From contig NZ_CP163528.1 in assembly GCF_041081105.1 (NCBI RefSeq), positions 4,278,001 to 4,342,000 on the forward strand: 64,000 bases of DNA. Direction: 5' to 3'. Both the position numbers and the translations under genes were made by a program. Under the pieces are notes generated by a model. That model did no database searches. It saw only the letters and a list, made by a program, of their open reading frames with translations, and was not told the DNA's origin. The first letter of the stretch is position 1, and each line of letters begins with the position of its first letter. This stretch comes from Promicromonospora sp. Populi (lineage in GTDB: Bacteria; Actinomycetota; Actinomycetes; Actinomycetales; Cellulomonadaceae). Below, one piece after another: positions 47,668 through 56,765 of the stretch.

Positions 47668-48318
47668 ATGAGCTCCTTCGAGGTCTTGCGTGACCTGCCG
47701 CACCGCGAAGCGGCCGGGCGGCTGCTCGCCGAGGGCTGGAACGTGTGCGGCCTCGGGGACTGGGCCACGGTCTGGCGCTCGCCGGATGGAATGCAGGTCG
47801 CCAGAGTCAGTCCGTTCGAGCCGGCCTATGCGGTCTTCGTAGAGCTGTGCCGCCGCCTTGCGGGGCACCCGCTGCTGCCGCGCATCGACTTCGACACTCC
47901 CTTGGGCGGCGGGGGTCGTCTGACGGTGCTGGAGTTCCTGCTGCCGGTCGAGTCCGCCCAGGCGGAAGGCGTTTTCGAGCGCTGGGCTGCCGCAGCACCG
48001 GACGACCCGATCGCCGAGGTGCGCCGGACGGCCGAGGAGCTCAACGCCGAAGCGGCCACCTCGATCCCGTTCTGGGGCGGGCTCGACAACAACCCGGGCA
48101 ACGTCATGCGGAACGCTGCAGGCGAGCCCAAGCTCGTTGACCTCTTCTACGCCGCCGGTCTGGAGATCTACCGGATCCTGCTGGAGGACCCGGCGAAGAT
48201 CGCCGAGGCCTTCGCTCCAGACCGGCGCGAGTACATCTGCGACATCGTGGCCGTATCTCGGATGTCGGCGCCCGACGAGATCGCGGCACTCCGAACCGCA
48301 GCGCAGAGCATCGCTTGA
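47668..48318 (+). CDS. Small protein-kinase-fold protein of unknown function
   Basis: The 216-residue protein begins MSSFEVLRDLPHREAAGRLL and has a short N-lobe with WATVWRSPDGMQVARV in place of the usual ATP-site strands. GLDNNPGNVM followed by KLVDLFYAAG resembles the catalytic loop (D-x4-N) and metal-binding DFG of kinase-like or aminoglycoside phosphotransferase folds, in shortened form. A glycine-rich loop is not clear. It could be an active small kinase or a pseudokinase; no substrate can be named. It stands alone, convergent with the NmrA gene. Confidence 0.7.
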   Translation: MSSFEVLRDLPHREAAGRLLAEGWNVCGLGDWATVWRSPDGMQVARVSPFEPAYAVFVELCRRLAGHPLLPRIDFDTPLGGGGRLTVLEFLLPVESAQAEGVFERWAAAAPDDPIAEVRRTAEELNAEAATSIPFWGGLDNNPGNVMRNAAGEPKLVDLFYAAGLEIYRILLEDPAKIAEAFAPDRREYICDIVAVSRMSAPDEIAALRTAAQSIA

Positions 48319-48333
48319 TCGGCGCCGCCCAGG

Positions 48334-49158
48334 TCAGGGCGTGCTGCGGAACTGCTCGGCCTGCTCCTGCGCCCACGTGGTGAAGGTTCGGGCCGGCCTG
48401 CCCGTGACGTCCTCGACCGTGGTCAGCACAACACCGGCGGCGTCGGGCGGGTTGGTGGCGAGCTGGATGCCGAACTCGACGTAGTCGTCGTCGTATCCGT
48501 AGCCGCGGAGCCGGTCGCGCTCGCCGTCCTCGGTGAGCTGCGCGAAGTCGATGTTCTGACCGGTGGCCTCGGCGAGGATCTGGGTGCGCTCCCTCGGGGT
48601 GAGGGCTTCCGGTCCGGTCAGCGGGTAGCTGCGGCCCGCATGCCCTTCCTCGGTGAGGGCGGTGGCGGCGACGCTCGCGATGTCGGCCTCGTGGATCATC
48701 GCGCTGGGGTAGGCGGCGAGCACTGCGACGGTCCCCTTGGTGCGGATCTCGTCAGCCCAATCGAGCGCATTGCCCATGAACTCCACCGGCTGCAGGATGG
48801 TCCAGCCGATGCTGCTGGACATCAGGGCGCTCTCGACGCTGGTCGGGGACCAACCGCCGAGCACGGTGGCTCGGCCGATGCCGTGCCGCTCGGCGAGGGC
48901 GACGATCTCCGGGCCGTTGGTCAGGTCGCTGAAACCGTCGCCGCCGAAGGTGATCAGGTGGATCCCCTCGACCCCCTCGAAGGCGGCGTCGAGCGTGCTG
49001 GTGTCGTTGAGGTCGCCCTGCACCGCCTGGACGCCGGCCGGAAAACCGGCCTTCGCGGGGTTGCGGGTCAGGGCGCGGACCTCGTGGCCGGCCTCGTGGA
49101 GCTGGTTGACGAGGTGACGCCCGACCTGGCCGGTTGCTCCGGTGACAAGAATGCGCAT
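48334..49158 (-). CDS. NmrA-like NAD(P)-binding oxidoreductase or redox sensor
   Basis: The 274-residue protein is an atypical short-chain dehydrogenase. The N-terminal GATGQVGRHL nucleotide motif, DLNDTSTLDAAFEGVEGI, and WTILQPVEFMGNAL fit the NmrA/YtfG-like group (quinone oxidoreductases and NADPH sensors). There is no Tyr-x3-Lys catalytic pair evident. It is divergent from the WYL regulator at 49266, with a perfect palindrome between them, so it is probably that regulator's target. Confidence 0.88.
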   Translation of the reverse strand: MRILVTGATGQVGRHLVNQLHEAGHEVRALTRNPAKAGFPAGVQAVQGDLNDTSTLDAAFEGVEGIHLITFGGDGFSDLTNGPEIVALAERHGIGRATVLGGWSPTSVESALMSSSIGWTILQPVEFMGNALDWADEIRTKGTVAVLAAYPSAMIHEADIASVAATALTEEGHAGRSYPLTGPEALTPRERTQILAEATGQNIDFAQLTEDGERDRLRGYGYDDDYVEFGIQLATNPPDAAGVVLTTVEDVTGRPARTFTTWAQEQAEQFRSTP

Positions 49159-49220
49159 GTTCTTAGGTTCCCTCTCGGTGGTCCTGGTCGCTACGAGGTT
49201 GCTAAGTACTATTCTCCCGG

Positions 49221-49249
49221 GACTTGTGGCCGCTATATGGCCACAAGTC
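49221..49249. promoter_or_regulatory. Perfect palindrome between divergent NmrA and WYL-regulator genes
   Basis: GACTTGTGGCC and GGCCACAAGTC (11-base arms, 7-base spacer GCTATAT) form a perfect inverted repeat in the 107-base divergent gap, 16 bases before the regulator ATG. The likely operator for the adjacent WYL-type regulator. Confidence 0.7.
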
Positions 49250-49265
49250 GAACTAGATTTGTGTC

Positions 49266-50228
49266 ATGTCGACCAGCACCCGAGTCCTCGAGCTCCTCGG
49301 CCTGCTTCAGAACCGGCGCCACTGGCCCGGCGACGAGCTCGCGCGCCGGCTCGGCGTCAGCCAGCGCACGCTGCGCCGGGATGTCGACGGCTTGCAGGAG
49401 CTCGGGTACCCGGTCACCACGACGCGGGGCACCGGTGGCGGCTACCAGCTCAGCCCCGGCGCCGCCCTCCCGCCCCTGGTGCTCAGCGAGGACGAGGCCG
49501 CCGCCGTCGTCATGGGACTCAAGGAGATCGCCGCCGGCGCATACCCGACGTCAGGGGACGCCGCACTGAGTGCCATGGCCAAGATCGTGCAGGTACTTCC
49601 CGCGCGGATCCGACGGCGCATCGACAGCCTCCGAGCCGTCGTCGTCCAGTCGCAGGACACCGGGCGGCGAGCTGCCATCACCGATGTCGCATCATTGACG
49701 ACTGTCGCCCTGGCCTGCCGGGACACCGAGACGCTGGAGCTGCAATACCGCACGAGATCCGGTGAGGTCGGCGGCCGGACGATCCACCCGCACCGGGTCG
49801 TCAGCGTCGACAATCGCCTCTACCTGATCGCCTGGGACCTCGACCGAGCAGACTGGCGCACCTTCCGCGTCGACCGCATCACCGACCCGAGCCGCACCGG
49901 CAAGCGGTTTGTCCCCCGCCGGCTTCCCGCGGACGATCCCGTCGAGTACGTGCGCGCCCAGATCAGGTCGTTGCCCGCCAGGTTTCCCGTACATGCCACT
50001 GTGCAGGCCCCCGCCGAGCAGGTCCGGGCCGAGATCGCGCACTACGGGACGGTGGAGCCCATCAACGAGACCTCGTGCCGGGTATACATCCCCGCCGCCT
50101 CGCTCGACTGGGCCGCCTTCTGCATCGCAGCCCTCGAAGCCCCCGTCGTCATCCATGGCCCACCCGAGGCCGTCGAGTACATGCGCGGCTGGGGTCGGCG
50201 CCTCATCGCCGGCACACAGGGTCAGTGA
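49266..50228 (+). CDS. YafY-like transcriptional regulator (HTH plus WYL domain)
   Basis: The 320-residue protein has an N-terminal helix-turn-helix (TRVLELLGLLQNRRHWPGDE; LARRLGVSQRTLRRDVDGLQ), a connecting region with TRGTGGGYQL, then a WYL domain (about 150-230; NRLYLIAWDLDRADWRTFRVDRI) and a C-terminal WCX-like domain. WYL proteins respond to ligands or nucleic acids and usually control neighbouring genes. Its stop overlaps the end of the opposite-strand winged-helix gene by seven bases. Ligand unknown. Confidence 0.92.
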   Translation: MSTSTRVLELLGLLQNRRHWPGDELARRLGVSQRTLRRDVDGLQELGYPVTTTRGTGGGYQLSPGAALPPLVLSEDEAAAVVMGLKEIAAGAYPTSGDAALSAMAKIVQVLPARIRRRIDSLRAVVVQSQDTGRRAAITDVASLTTVALACRDTETLELQYRTRSGEVGGRTIHPHRVVSVDNRLYLIAWDLDRADWRTFRVDRITDPSRTGKRFVPRRLPADDPVEYVRAQIRSLPARFPVHATVQAPAEQVRAEIAHYGTVEPINETSCRVYIPAASLDWAAFCIAALEAPVVIHGPPEAVEYMRGWGRRLIAGTQGQ

Positions 50229-51416
50229 CCGGCGTCGGGCTGCATGGCCGGTGAAGGGTAGACGGTGAAGACCCGCTGGCCGTCCAGCCACTCGCTGAGC
50301 CGCTTCGCCTCGGCCGCCAACGCGTCCCGGGCGGCCGGGGAGACGTCGTCGTCGAGCAGCCTGAGCTCCACCACGCCGTCAGGGTCCTGCACCCACGCGC
50401 CGACCACGCGCCCGTCGACCCAGACGGTGGTGCCGGCATTGCCCGGCGCTGTCGAACAGCTGGGGTCCATGCGGGCCGAGAAAAAAGCCGCGGTTCTTCC
50501 AGCCCATCACCGTGGGGTCGAGCAGGGGCAGCAGCGCAACCCACGGCTCGGCGGCCGGAGCCGGCTCAAGATCGTCCTCACGCAGCCAGCCGACCGAACC
50601 GTCCGCCAAGGAGACCTGCTGCGCGCCCAGGTCGTCGAGCGCCGTACGGACCGCGGACTTGGTGCCCCCGAGCCACCAGGCCAGGTCCTCGACGGTGCCG
50701 GGCCCGTACGACCACAGCCAGCGACCCACCACCTCGGCGTAACCCTGCCGCGACTCGAGCGCGTCGGGGACCTGCTGCCCCCACCAGGCCTGCGTCGTCG
50801 TCCACGTCGGGCGGCTCGTGTACCAGGCGCCGGCGTTGCCCGCCCGGGCCACCCTGCCGTCGAGGCTCAGCTGGGTGAGCACTCGCGGAGCGATGGCGAT
50901 CGGCCCGCCCCAGCGCTTGTCCGGGGCCTGCACGATGACGCCGTCCGCCTCGGGCACCTCCTCCCGGATCTGCTTGGACGGTCGCTGCACACCGTCGGAC
51001 AGGCAGGCGAGCACCGCGGCCTCCGCGGTCTCCAGCCAGGCTGCGCCCTGCCCGACGTCGGCCGGACCCCACCGTTCGAGGTCCTTGATCAGCCGGTTGC
51101 GGTAGGCAGCGGCCACTCTGGCGGACGCGCTGCCCCACACGGCCGGCACCAGATCGCGGGGGAACACGAACAGCGTCTCGCGCATCGACTGCTGCCGGAC
51201 GAGTGAACGCGTGTCGTAGAGCGCCCGTTCGACGTCGTCCAGGTCGAGGCCGTCGACCCGCGCCCAGCACGACAGGTGCACGCTCGGCGGGTCGGTCGCG
51301 TGCAGACACACCACCGCGCGGGCGGCCTCCTCCGGGGATCCCACCCGTGCCGATCCCGCAAGAGCATGCCGCACACCCAGCCGGGCGCGGCGTTCGTCGT
51401 CGGATACCAAGCGCAT
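50222..51416 (-). pseudogene. Winged-helix DNA-binding (AlkZ/YcaQ-like) protein gene with a one-base frameshift near its 3' end
   Basis: Read from ATG at 51416 on the minus strand the product matches the winged-helix DNA-binding superfamily that includes DNA-crosslink glycosylases: LHATDPPSVHLSCWAR, DTRSLVRQQSMRETLFV and LLPLLDPTVMGWKNRGFFLG. After LFDSAG the frame is lost; family sequence GNAGTTVWVDGRVVGAWVQ resumes in another frame and runs to the stop at 50222. Removing one base of the CCC at 50442-50444 (plus strand) restores a protein of 397 residues, normal for the family. It could be a sequencing error; enzymatic activity is not established. Confidence 0.8.
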
Positions 51417-51461
51417 GTGCCCATCCTGTACGAGACGGCGGCAACCGTGGTTCCATTCGGC

Positions 51462-52841
51462 GTGCGCGATGAGAGTGAAACGGGCGATAACCCTGTGCGA
51501 GACCTGGTGCCGTTCCGGACGGCCGTCCGCGCGTGGTTCGCCATCTCCTGGCAGACGTTCGGCGGGCAGGCCGGCCAGATCGCCGTCATGCAGCGCACGC
51601 TCGTGGACGAGAAACGGTGGATCGGCCAGGGCAGGTTCCTGCACGCGCTGAACTACTGCATGCTCCTGCCCGGTCCGGAGGCGCAGCAGCTCGCCGTCTA
51701 CACCGGCTGGCTGCTCAACGGGTGGCGCGGCGGCATCGTCGCCGGCGGGCTCTTTGTGCTGCCGGGGATGCTCGCCCTGCTGGTCCTGTCCGCGGTGTAC
51801 GTCGCGTTCGGTGAGACCACGGTCGTCTCGGCGGTGTTCGCCGGGCTTGCTCCGGCGGTGCTGGCCATCGTGGTCCAGGCAGTGGTCCGGGTCGGACGAC
51901 GCTCCCTCACCAGCCCCGCGCTGGTCTTCCTCGCGATAGCGGCGTTCGCGGCGCTGACGCTGTTCGCGGTCCCGTTCCCGCTCGTTGTGCTCGGAGCCGG
52001 GGTACTGGGGTGGGTGGTGCACCGGTACGCACCGGCCTGGATCGCCGCCCCTGCCGGCCGGGAGCAGGCCGACGGCCCGGCGCCCCTGATCCCCGACGAC
52101 GCCCTGCACACCGAGCGCCCGTCGGGGCGCCGCGCGCTGCGGGTGCTGGTGCTGGGTGTCGTCGCGTGGACGCTCCCGGTCGTCGTGGTGGCCATGCTGA
52201 CCGGCGTCGGGAGCGTGTTCACCCAGCAGGGCCTGTTCTTCTCCGGCACCGCCCTGGTGACGTTCGGCGGGGCCTACGCCGTGCTGGCCTTCGTGGCCCA
52301 GCGCGCCGTGGAGACGTACGCCTGGGTGACACCGGGGGAGATGACCCGCGGCCTGGCCCTGGCCGAGACCACACCCGGCCCCCTGATCATGGTGGTGCAG
52401 TTCGTCGCGTTCCTCGGCGCCTACCGCAACCCGGGTGACCTGGACCCGTGGGTCGCAGCGGTGCTCGGCGCCCTGCTGACCACCTGGGTCACGTTCGTCC
52501 CGTCGTTCCTGTTCATCTTCCTCGGCGCGCCGTACGTCGAACGGCTCCGGGGCAACCGGGCGCTGGGCGCCGCGCTGACGGGGATCACGGCGGCCGTGGT
52601 GGGCGTGATCGCCAACCTGGCGCTGTACTTCACCACCCAAACCCTCTTCGCCACCACCAACGTCTGGACCGCGGGGCCCCTGCGGCTCGACGTCCCGGAC
52701 CTCACCACGCTCCAGCCCGCCGCGCTGGGGATCGCGGTGCTGGCTGTCCTCCTGCTGTTCGTGGTGCGCTGGCCCGTGCTGCGGACGCTCGGCGTCTGCG
52801 CGGGCGTGGGGCTTACGCTCGGGCTCGCCGGGCTGCTCTGA
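51462..52841 (+). CDS. chrA: Chromate transporter, ChrA family (two-domain)
   Basis: A 459-residue membrane protein with about ten to twelve helices in two homologous halves. The N-half has FGGQAGQIAVMQ and LPGPEAQQLAVYTGWLLNGW; the C-half has TFGGAYAVLAFV and ALAETTPGPLIMVVQFVAFLG, the duplicated GG and PGP motifs of ChrA. Function is probably chromate (or other oxyanion) efflux. The start is uncertain: GTG at 51462 gives a short soluble N-terminus; GTG at 51495 also fits; more upstream starts overlap the divergent gene. Convergent with the MFS gene. Confidence 0.9.
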   Translation: MRDESETGDNPVRDLVPFRTAVRAWFAISWQTFGGQAGQIAVMQRTLVDEKRWIGQGRFLHALNYCMLLPGPEAQQLAVYTGWLLNGWRGGIVAGGLFVLPGMLALLVLSAVYVAFGETTVVSAVFAGLAPAVLAIVVQAVVRVGRRSLTSPALVFLAIAAFAALTLFAVPFPLVVLGAGVLGWVVHRYAPAWIAAPAGREQADGPAPLIPDDALHTERPSGRRALRVLVLGVVAWTLPVVVVAMLTGVGSVFTQQGLFFSGTALVTFGGAYAVLAFVAQRAVETYAWVTPGEMTRGLALAETTPGPLIMVVQFVAFLGAYRNPGDLDPWVAAVLGALLTTWVTFVPSFLFIFLGAPYVERLRGNRALGAALTGITAAVVGVIANLALYFTTQTLFATTNVWTAGPLRLDVPDLTTLQPAALGIAVLAVLLLFVVRWPVLRTLGVCAGVGLTLGLAGLL

Positions 52842-52852
52842 CGCCCGGGCGG

Positions 52853-54364
52853 TCAGCCGACGACGACGGGCTCCACGACGCGCACGGCCGCGGCCGGATC
52901 GGCGTCGGCCTCGGTGCGAGTGAGCGACAGCCCGTGGCCGCGGCGGCGGAACAGCAGCGCCGACAGCACGGCGCCCAGAGCGAAGAAGCCGGCCCCCCAC
53001 CAGTACGCGGTCGAGTACCCGGCGATCGCCGCCTGTGCGCCGACCTCTGCGGTGACGGGTGCGTGGGTCACGAGGTAGTCGGCGGTGGCGGTGGCGGCCA
53101 GGGTGTTGAGCAGGGCGGTGCCGATCGATCCGCCGACCTGCTGGCTCGTGTTCACCATCGCCGACGCGACGCCGGCGAACTGCCGGTCGACGCCGAGCGT
53201 CGCCGTCTGCATCGACGCGGGCATGATCGTGCCCATTGCGAAGCCGATGAGCATCAGGGGCCCGAGCACGTTCGCGGCGTAGGTGCTGGAGCCGTCCAGG
53301 AAGGTGAGGAAGTACATGCCCGTCGCGCCCAGAACCATCCCCACCGGGACCAGCGCCTTGGGGCCGAACCGGGGCACGAGCACGTTGGTGCCGAGCTGCG
53401 CGGCGAGTATCAGCATCCCGATCATGGGCAGGAACGAGAGGCCCGTCTGGATCGGCGAGTACCCGAGCGTGAGCTGCAGGTAGTAGGTCACGAAGAGGAA
53501 GATGCCGAACATGCCCGCGCCGGTGATCAGCACCGAGATGTAGGCCGCGCCGCGGTTGCGGTCGAGCACTATCGAGAGCGGGAGGAGCGGGTGCGTCGCC
53601 CGCGTCTGCCAGACGACGAAGGCGGTCAGCAGCACGCCGGCGCTGGCCAGCATGCCCCAGGTCAGAGGCGCGTCCCAGCCACCGCTCTCGGCGTTCGAGA
53701 AGCCGTAGACCAGGCCGAAGAGCGCACCCGAGACGAGCAGCGTGCCCGGCACGTCGAGCTTCGGCCGTGAGCCGGTACGGGTGATGCGGGGGATGAAGGC
53801 GAGGGCCCCGACGAGGGCGAACGCCGCGATGAAGACGTTGATGTACAGGTTCCAGCGCCAGTCGAGGGACTCGGTCAGGATGCCGCCGAGGAGCAGCCCG
53901 ACCGCGCCGCCCGCCCCGGCGATGGCGCCGAAGACGCCGAACGCGCGAGCGCGCTCCTTCGGGACAGTGAACGTGGTGGTCAGCACGGCGAGCGCGGTGG
54001 GGGCCAGCAGGGCGCCGAACGCACCCTGGAGTGCGCGGGCAGCAACGAGCAGCTCGAACGAGCCGGCGGCACCACCGAGCGCCGAGGCGACGGCGAAGCC
54101 GATGAGGCCGATGACAAACGTGCGCTTACGGCCGATGAGGTCGGAGAGGCGCCCGCCGAGCAGCAGGAGGCTCGCGAACGCGAGGGAGTAGGCCGTGACG
54201 ACCCACTGGCGCTCGCCGTCCGAGAAGCCGAGGTCGGCCTGGGCCGAGGGGAGCGCGATGTTCACGACTGTCGCGTCGAGCACGACCATGAGCTGTGCGA
54301 GCCCGACCACGACGAGCGTGATCCAGCGACGGCCGTTTGCCGCGGGAGCTGAGGTTTCGGACAT
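52853..54364 (-). CDS. MFS drug efflux transporter, DHA2/EmrB-QacA type
   Basis: About 503 residues with 14 predicted transmembrane helices. Motifs: LDATVVNIALPSA in helix one (the DHA2 signature), GGRLSDLIGRKRT between helices two and three, and LGGILTESLDWRW near helix five. Start ATG at 54364 is preceded by GGTGG; an in-frame ATG at 54376 adds four residues. It is divergent from a TetR gene with a palindrome just upstream, a common arrangement for inducible multidrug pumps. Substrate not predictable. Confidence 0.93.
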   Translation of the reverse strand: MSETSAPAANGRRWITLVVVGLAQLMVVLDATVVNIALPSAQADLGFSDGERQWVVTAYSLAFASLLLLGGRLSDLIGRKRTFVIGLIGFAVASALGGAAGSFELLVAARALQGAFGALLAPTALAVLTTTFTVPKERARAFGVFGAIAGAGGAVGLLLGGILTESLDWRWNLYINVFIAAFALVGALAFIPRITRTGSRPKLDVPGTLLVSGALFGLVYGFSNAESGGWDAPLTWGMLASAGVLLTAFVVWQTRATHPLLPLSIVLDRNRGAAYISVLITGAGMFGIFLFVTYYLQLTLGYSPIQTGLSFLPMIGMLILAAQLGTNVLVPRFGPKALVPVGMVLGATGMYFLTFLDGSSTYAANVLGPLMLIGFAMGTIMPASMQTATLGVDRQFAGVASAMVNTSQQVGGSIGTALLNTLAATATADYLVTHAPVTAEVGAQAAIAGYSTAYWWGAGFFALGAVLSALLFRRRGHGLSLTRTEADADPAAAVRVVEPVVVG

Positions 54365-54379
54365 GCTCGCCACCATATA

Positions 54380-54397
54380 CGGAACTGGCGAGTTCCG
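54380..54397. promoter_or_regulatory. Palindromic operator between MFS and TetR genes
   Basis: CGGAACT-GGCG-AGTTCCG is a perfect 7-bp inverted repeat with four-base spacer, 16 bases upstream of the MFS start and 63 before the TetR ATG. Position and symmetry fit a TetR-dimer binding site. Confidence 0.6.
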
Positions 54398-54460
54398 GAT
54401 ACGGCTGGTTCAATAATTCACCTGACGGTAAGGTCGAGCTGGACCAAGGAGGCGACAGCG

Positions 54461-55105
54461 ATGACGCAGATCGAGCAGGTCGAGGCCAAACCCCGGCTCG
54501 GCCGCAAGAGGGACCACACCCGCGATCCCGAGATCCTGGAAGCCGCGCTCGAGGTCCTGTCGGAGACCGGCTACGACGGAATGACCATCGACATGGTCGC
54601 CGCGCGCGCCAAGGCGGGTAAGGCGACGCTCTACCGCCGGTGGTCGTCCAAGTCCGACCTCGTGCTCGACGCCGTCGCATGCATGAAGTCGGCCGATCTT
54701 GACCTCGACGCCCTCCCGGACACCGGCACCCTGCGCGGCGACCTCATCGCGATGATCAGGACGCCGAGCATCCGCGCCGCGGAGCGCAAGCTCAAGGTGA
54801 TCGCCGGGATCGTGTCCATGATCGCCCGCAGCCCCGAGCTCGCCGTCGCCGCGCGCGAGGCCCTCGTCGAGCCGCGCGCATCGGCCAACCGCATCCTGTT
54901 CCAGCGGGCGATCGACCGTGGCGAGATCCCGCCCGACGTCGACATCGAGAACCTCTGCATGATCGGCCCCGCGATGGTTGCGTACCGGCTGCTCATGCTG
55001 GGCAAGCCCGTCGACCGCGAGTTCCTCGTCGCGAACATCGACGGGATCGTCCTGCCCGCCGCCGGGGTGCGTACCCTCCCGGCATCAACAGGGACGCCGG
55101 CTTGA
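54461..55105 (+). CDS. TetR-family transcriptional regulator
   Basis: The 214-residue protein has the TetR helix-turn-helix at residues 17-63 (ILEAALEVLSETGYDGMTID; ARAKAGKATLYRRWSSKSDL) and an all-helical ligand-binding C-terminal domain of the TetR_C_11-like kind. ATG at 54461 follows AAGGAGG at about 54447-54453. It probably represses the divergent MFS pump and itself. The stop overlaps the TTG start of the HAD gene, so the two are co-transcribed. Confidence 0.93.
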   Translation: MTQIEQVEAKPRLGRKRDHTRDPEILEAALEVLSETGYDGMTIDMVAARAKAGKATLYRRWSSKSDLVLDAVACMKSADLDLDALPDTGTLRGDLIAMIRTPSIRAAERKLKVIAGIVSMIARSPELAVAAREALVEPRASANRILFQRAIDRGEIPPDVDIENLCMIGPAMVAYRLLMLGKPVDREFLVANIDGIVLPAAGVRTLPASTGTPA

Positions 55106-55989
55106 CCCACCTGCCGCGCGTGGTCGCCACCGACCTGGACGGCACGCTGCTGCGCAGCGACGGCAAGGTCTCCGACCGCACCCGGCAGGTCCTCGCGGAC
55201 CTCGACGCGGCGGGCGTCGAAGTGGTCTTCGTGACCGCCCGCCCACCACGCTGGCTCACCCACCTCGCCGACACGGTGGGCGGCCACGGTCGCGTGATCT
55301 GCATCGGCGGAGCCTGCGTGCTCGACCTCGCCTCGGGCGAGACCCTGGAGACCTGCGGGTTCGACGACGACGCCGCGCGCTCCGTCGTGGACGGCATCCG
55401 GACGGCACTGCCCCACGCCGCGCTCGCCTTCGAGCGACCCGGCGGCGTCGTGTTCGACCCGCACTACCCGAACCGGGAGCCGGCCCTCGACCCCGGCCTC
55501 TGGTCGATACCGGTCGAGGACACGCTCGGCGCTCGCGGCCCGGTGTCCAAGATCCTCGCGCTCGATCCCGCGCACGTGCCCCCGCCGGGCGTGTTCTCGG
55601 ACCCGCCGGAGGAGATGCGGCTCGCGCAGGAGCTGTTCTTCGCCGCGGTGCGGGGCGCCGTGGGGGTGCACGCGCAGCTGGCGTACTCGGGCGCCGTCGG
55701 CCTGGCCGAGCTCATGCCGCCTGGCGTCGACAAGGCCGCCGCGCTGGCCCGGTGGTGCACACGCCTCGGTGTCGACGCCGCCGACGTCTGGGCCTTCGGC
55801 GACATGCCCAACGACCTGCCGATGCTCACCTGGGCCGGCCGTGGCATCGCCGTCGCCAATGCGCACGGGGACGTGCTGGCGCGCGCGGACGCCGTCGTCG
55901 GGCATCACGATGCCGATGGTGTGGCCGAGGAGCTGGCCGCCGCGCTGGCCCGGCCGGCCGGGGTACGCGCGGGGGAGCAGGGGACTTAA
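55102..55989 (+). CDS. HAD-superfamily phosphatase, Cof type
   Basis: The 295-residue protein has HAD motif I DLDGTLL (in VVATDLDGTLLRSDGK), motif II VTARPP, a conserved Lys in PPGVDKAAALARW and motif IV FGDMPNDLPMLTWAG. The large cap between motifs II and III marks the Cof/IIB subclass, which dephosphorylates sugar phosphates, nucleotides or cofactors such as FMN and PLP. Start is TTG at 55102, overlapping the tetR stop. Specific substrate unknown. Confidence 0.92.
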   Translation: MTHLPRVVATDLDGTLLRSDGKVSDRTRQVLADLDAAGVEVVFVTARPPRWLTHLADTVGGHGRVICIGGACVLDLASGETLETCGFDDDAARSVVDGIRTALPHAALAFERPGGVVFDPHYPNREPALDPGLWSIPVEDTLGARGPVSKILALDPAHVPPPGVFSDPPEEMRLAQELFFAAVRGAVGVHAQLAYSGAVGLAELMPPGVDKAAALARWCTRLGVDAADVWAFGDMPNDLPMLTWAGRGIAVANAHGDVLARADAVVGHHDADGVAEELAAALARPAGVRAGEQGT

Positions 55990-56007
55990 GGCATACGCGG
56001 GCGGGGT

Positions 56008-56046
56008 GGGTTGCTGCGAGTAGACGATGTCTACTCACAGCAACCC
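56008..56046. terminator. Long hairpin after HAD gene
   Basis: Arms of 18 bases at 56008-56025 and 56029-56046 (GGGTTGCTGcGAGTAGAC and GTCTACTCaCAGCAACCC) pair with one mismatch and a three-base loop, 18 bases after the HAD stop. No clear T-run. Probable terminator. Confidence 0.65.
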
Positions 56047-56210
56047 GAGGTCCTGGCCGGCTTTGCCCGCAGAGGCGCTCGCCGCTGGCGGTGCTGCCTG
56101 TTCGCGGCGGGGTCTGTCACATCCGGGGTCTCGGGATCGTCGAGGGGATGACGGCGCGCAGAGCGCCGATGCGATGGGCCGGACCTCCGGCCACGACGAG
56201 AGGACCAGCG

Positions 56211-56741
56211 ATGACTACCGAGACCACTGTCCAGGACATGGCCAAGGAGCACGGCTACACGCCGTCGGCGACGCCGACCCTGCGGACCCTCACCGCTCGC
56301 ACGAAGAACCCCGCGCTGCTGGTGGACGGCGGGCTGAAGGCTCTCACCGGGATCGGGCAGCTCACCAGGGGTCAGGGTGTGCCCGACCGCACGCTGGAGC
56401 TCACGCATCTGCGCACCAGCCAGATCAACGGGTGCGCCTGGTGCGTGGACTTTGGTGTGCGGGCCATGCAGAAGGCCGGGGAGCCGATCGACCGGCTCGC
56501 GGCCGTGGCGACCTTCCGGGAGTCGCCCCTCTTCAGCGAGGCGGAGGCCGCCGCGCTCGAGCTCGCGGAAGCCGTGACCCGGATCGCCGACCAGTCCGAC
56601 CGGGTGCCCGACGACGTCTGGGCGCGCGCCGCGGAGCACTACGACGAGCAGGCGCTGGGCGTCCTGGTGCTGCACATCTCGATGACGAACCTGTTCAACC
56701 GGGTCAACGTGGCAACCCGCCAGATCCCGGGCCAGTTCTGA
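56211..56741 (+). CDS. Carboxymuconolactone decarboxylase / AhpD-like protein
   Basis: The 176-residue protein has the AhpD-like core ELTHLRTSQINGCAWCVDFG with the redox pair Cys-x2-Cys (CAWC) and a nearby His-like helix. Such proteins act as alkylhydroperoxidase-type antioxidants or, in gamma-CMD members, as decarboxylases; the CxxC points to the first. ATG at 56211; the upstream 220 bases hold only the HAD terminator. It is convergent with the RarD gene (24-base gap). Confidence 0.9.
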   Translation: MTTETTVQDMAKEHGYTPSATPTLRTLTARTKNPALLVDGGLKALTGIGQLTRGQGVPDRTLELTHLRTSQINGCAWCVDFGVRAMQKAGEPIDRLAAVATFRESPLFSEAEAAALELAEAVTRIADQSDRVPDDVWARAAEHYDEQALGVLVLHISMTNLFNRVNVATRQIPGQF

Positions 56742-56765
56742 GGCTGGTCCGGTTCTCGTCGTCGG

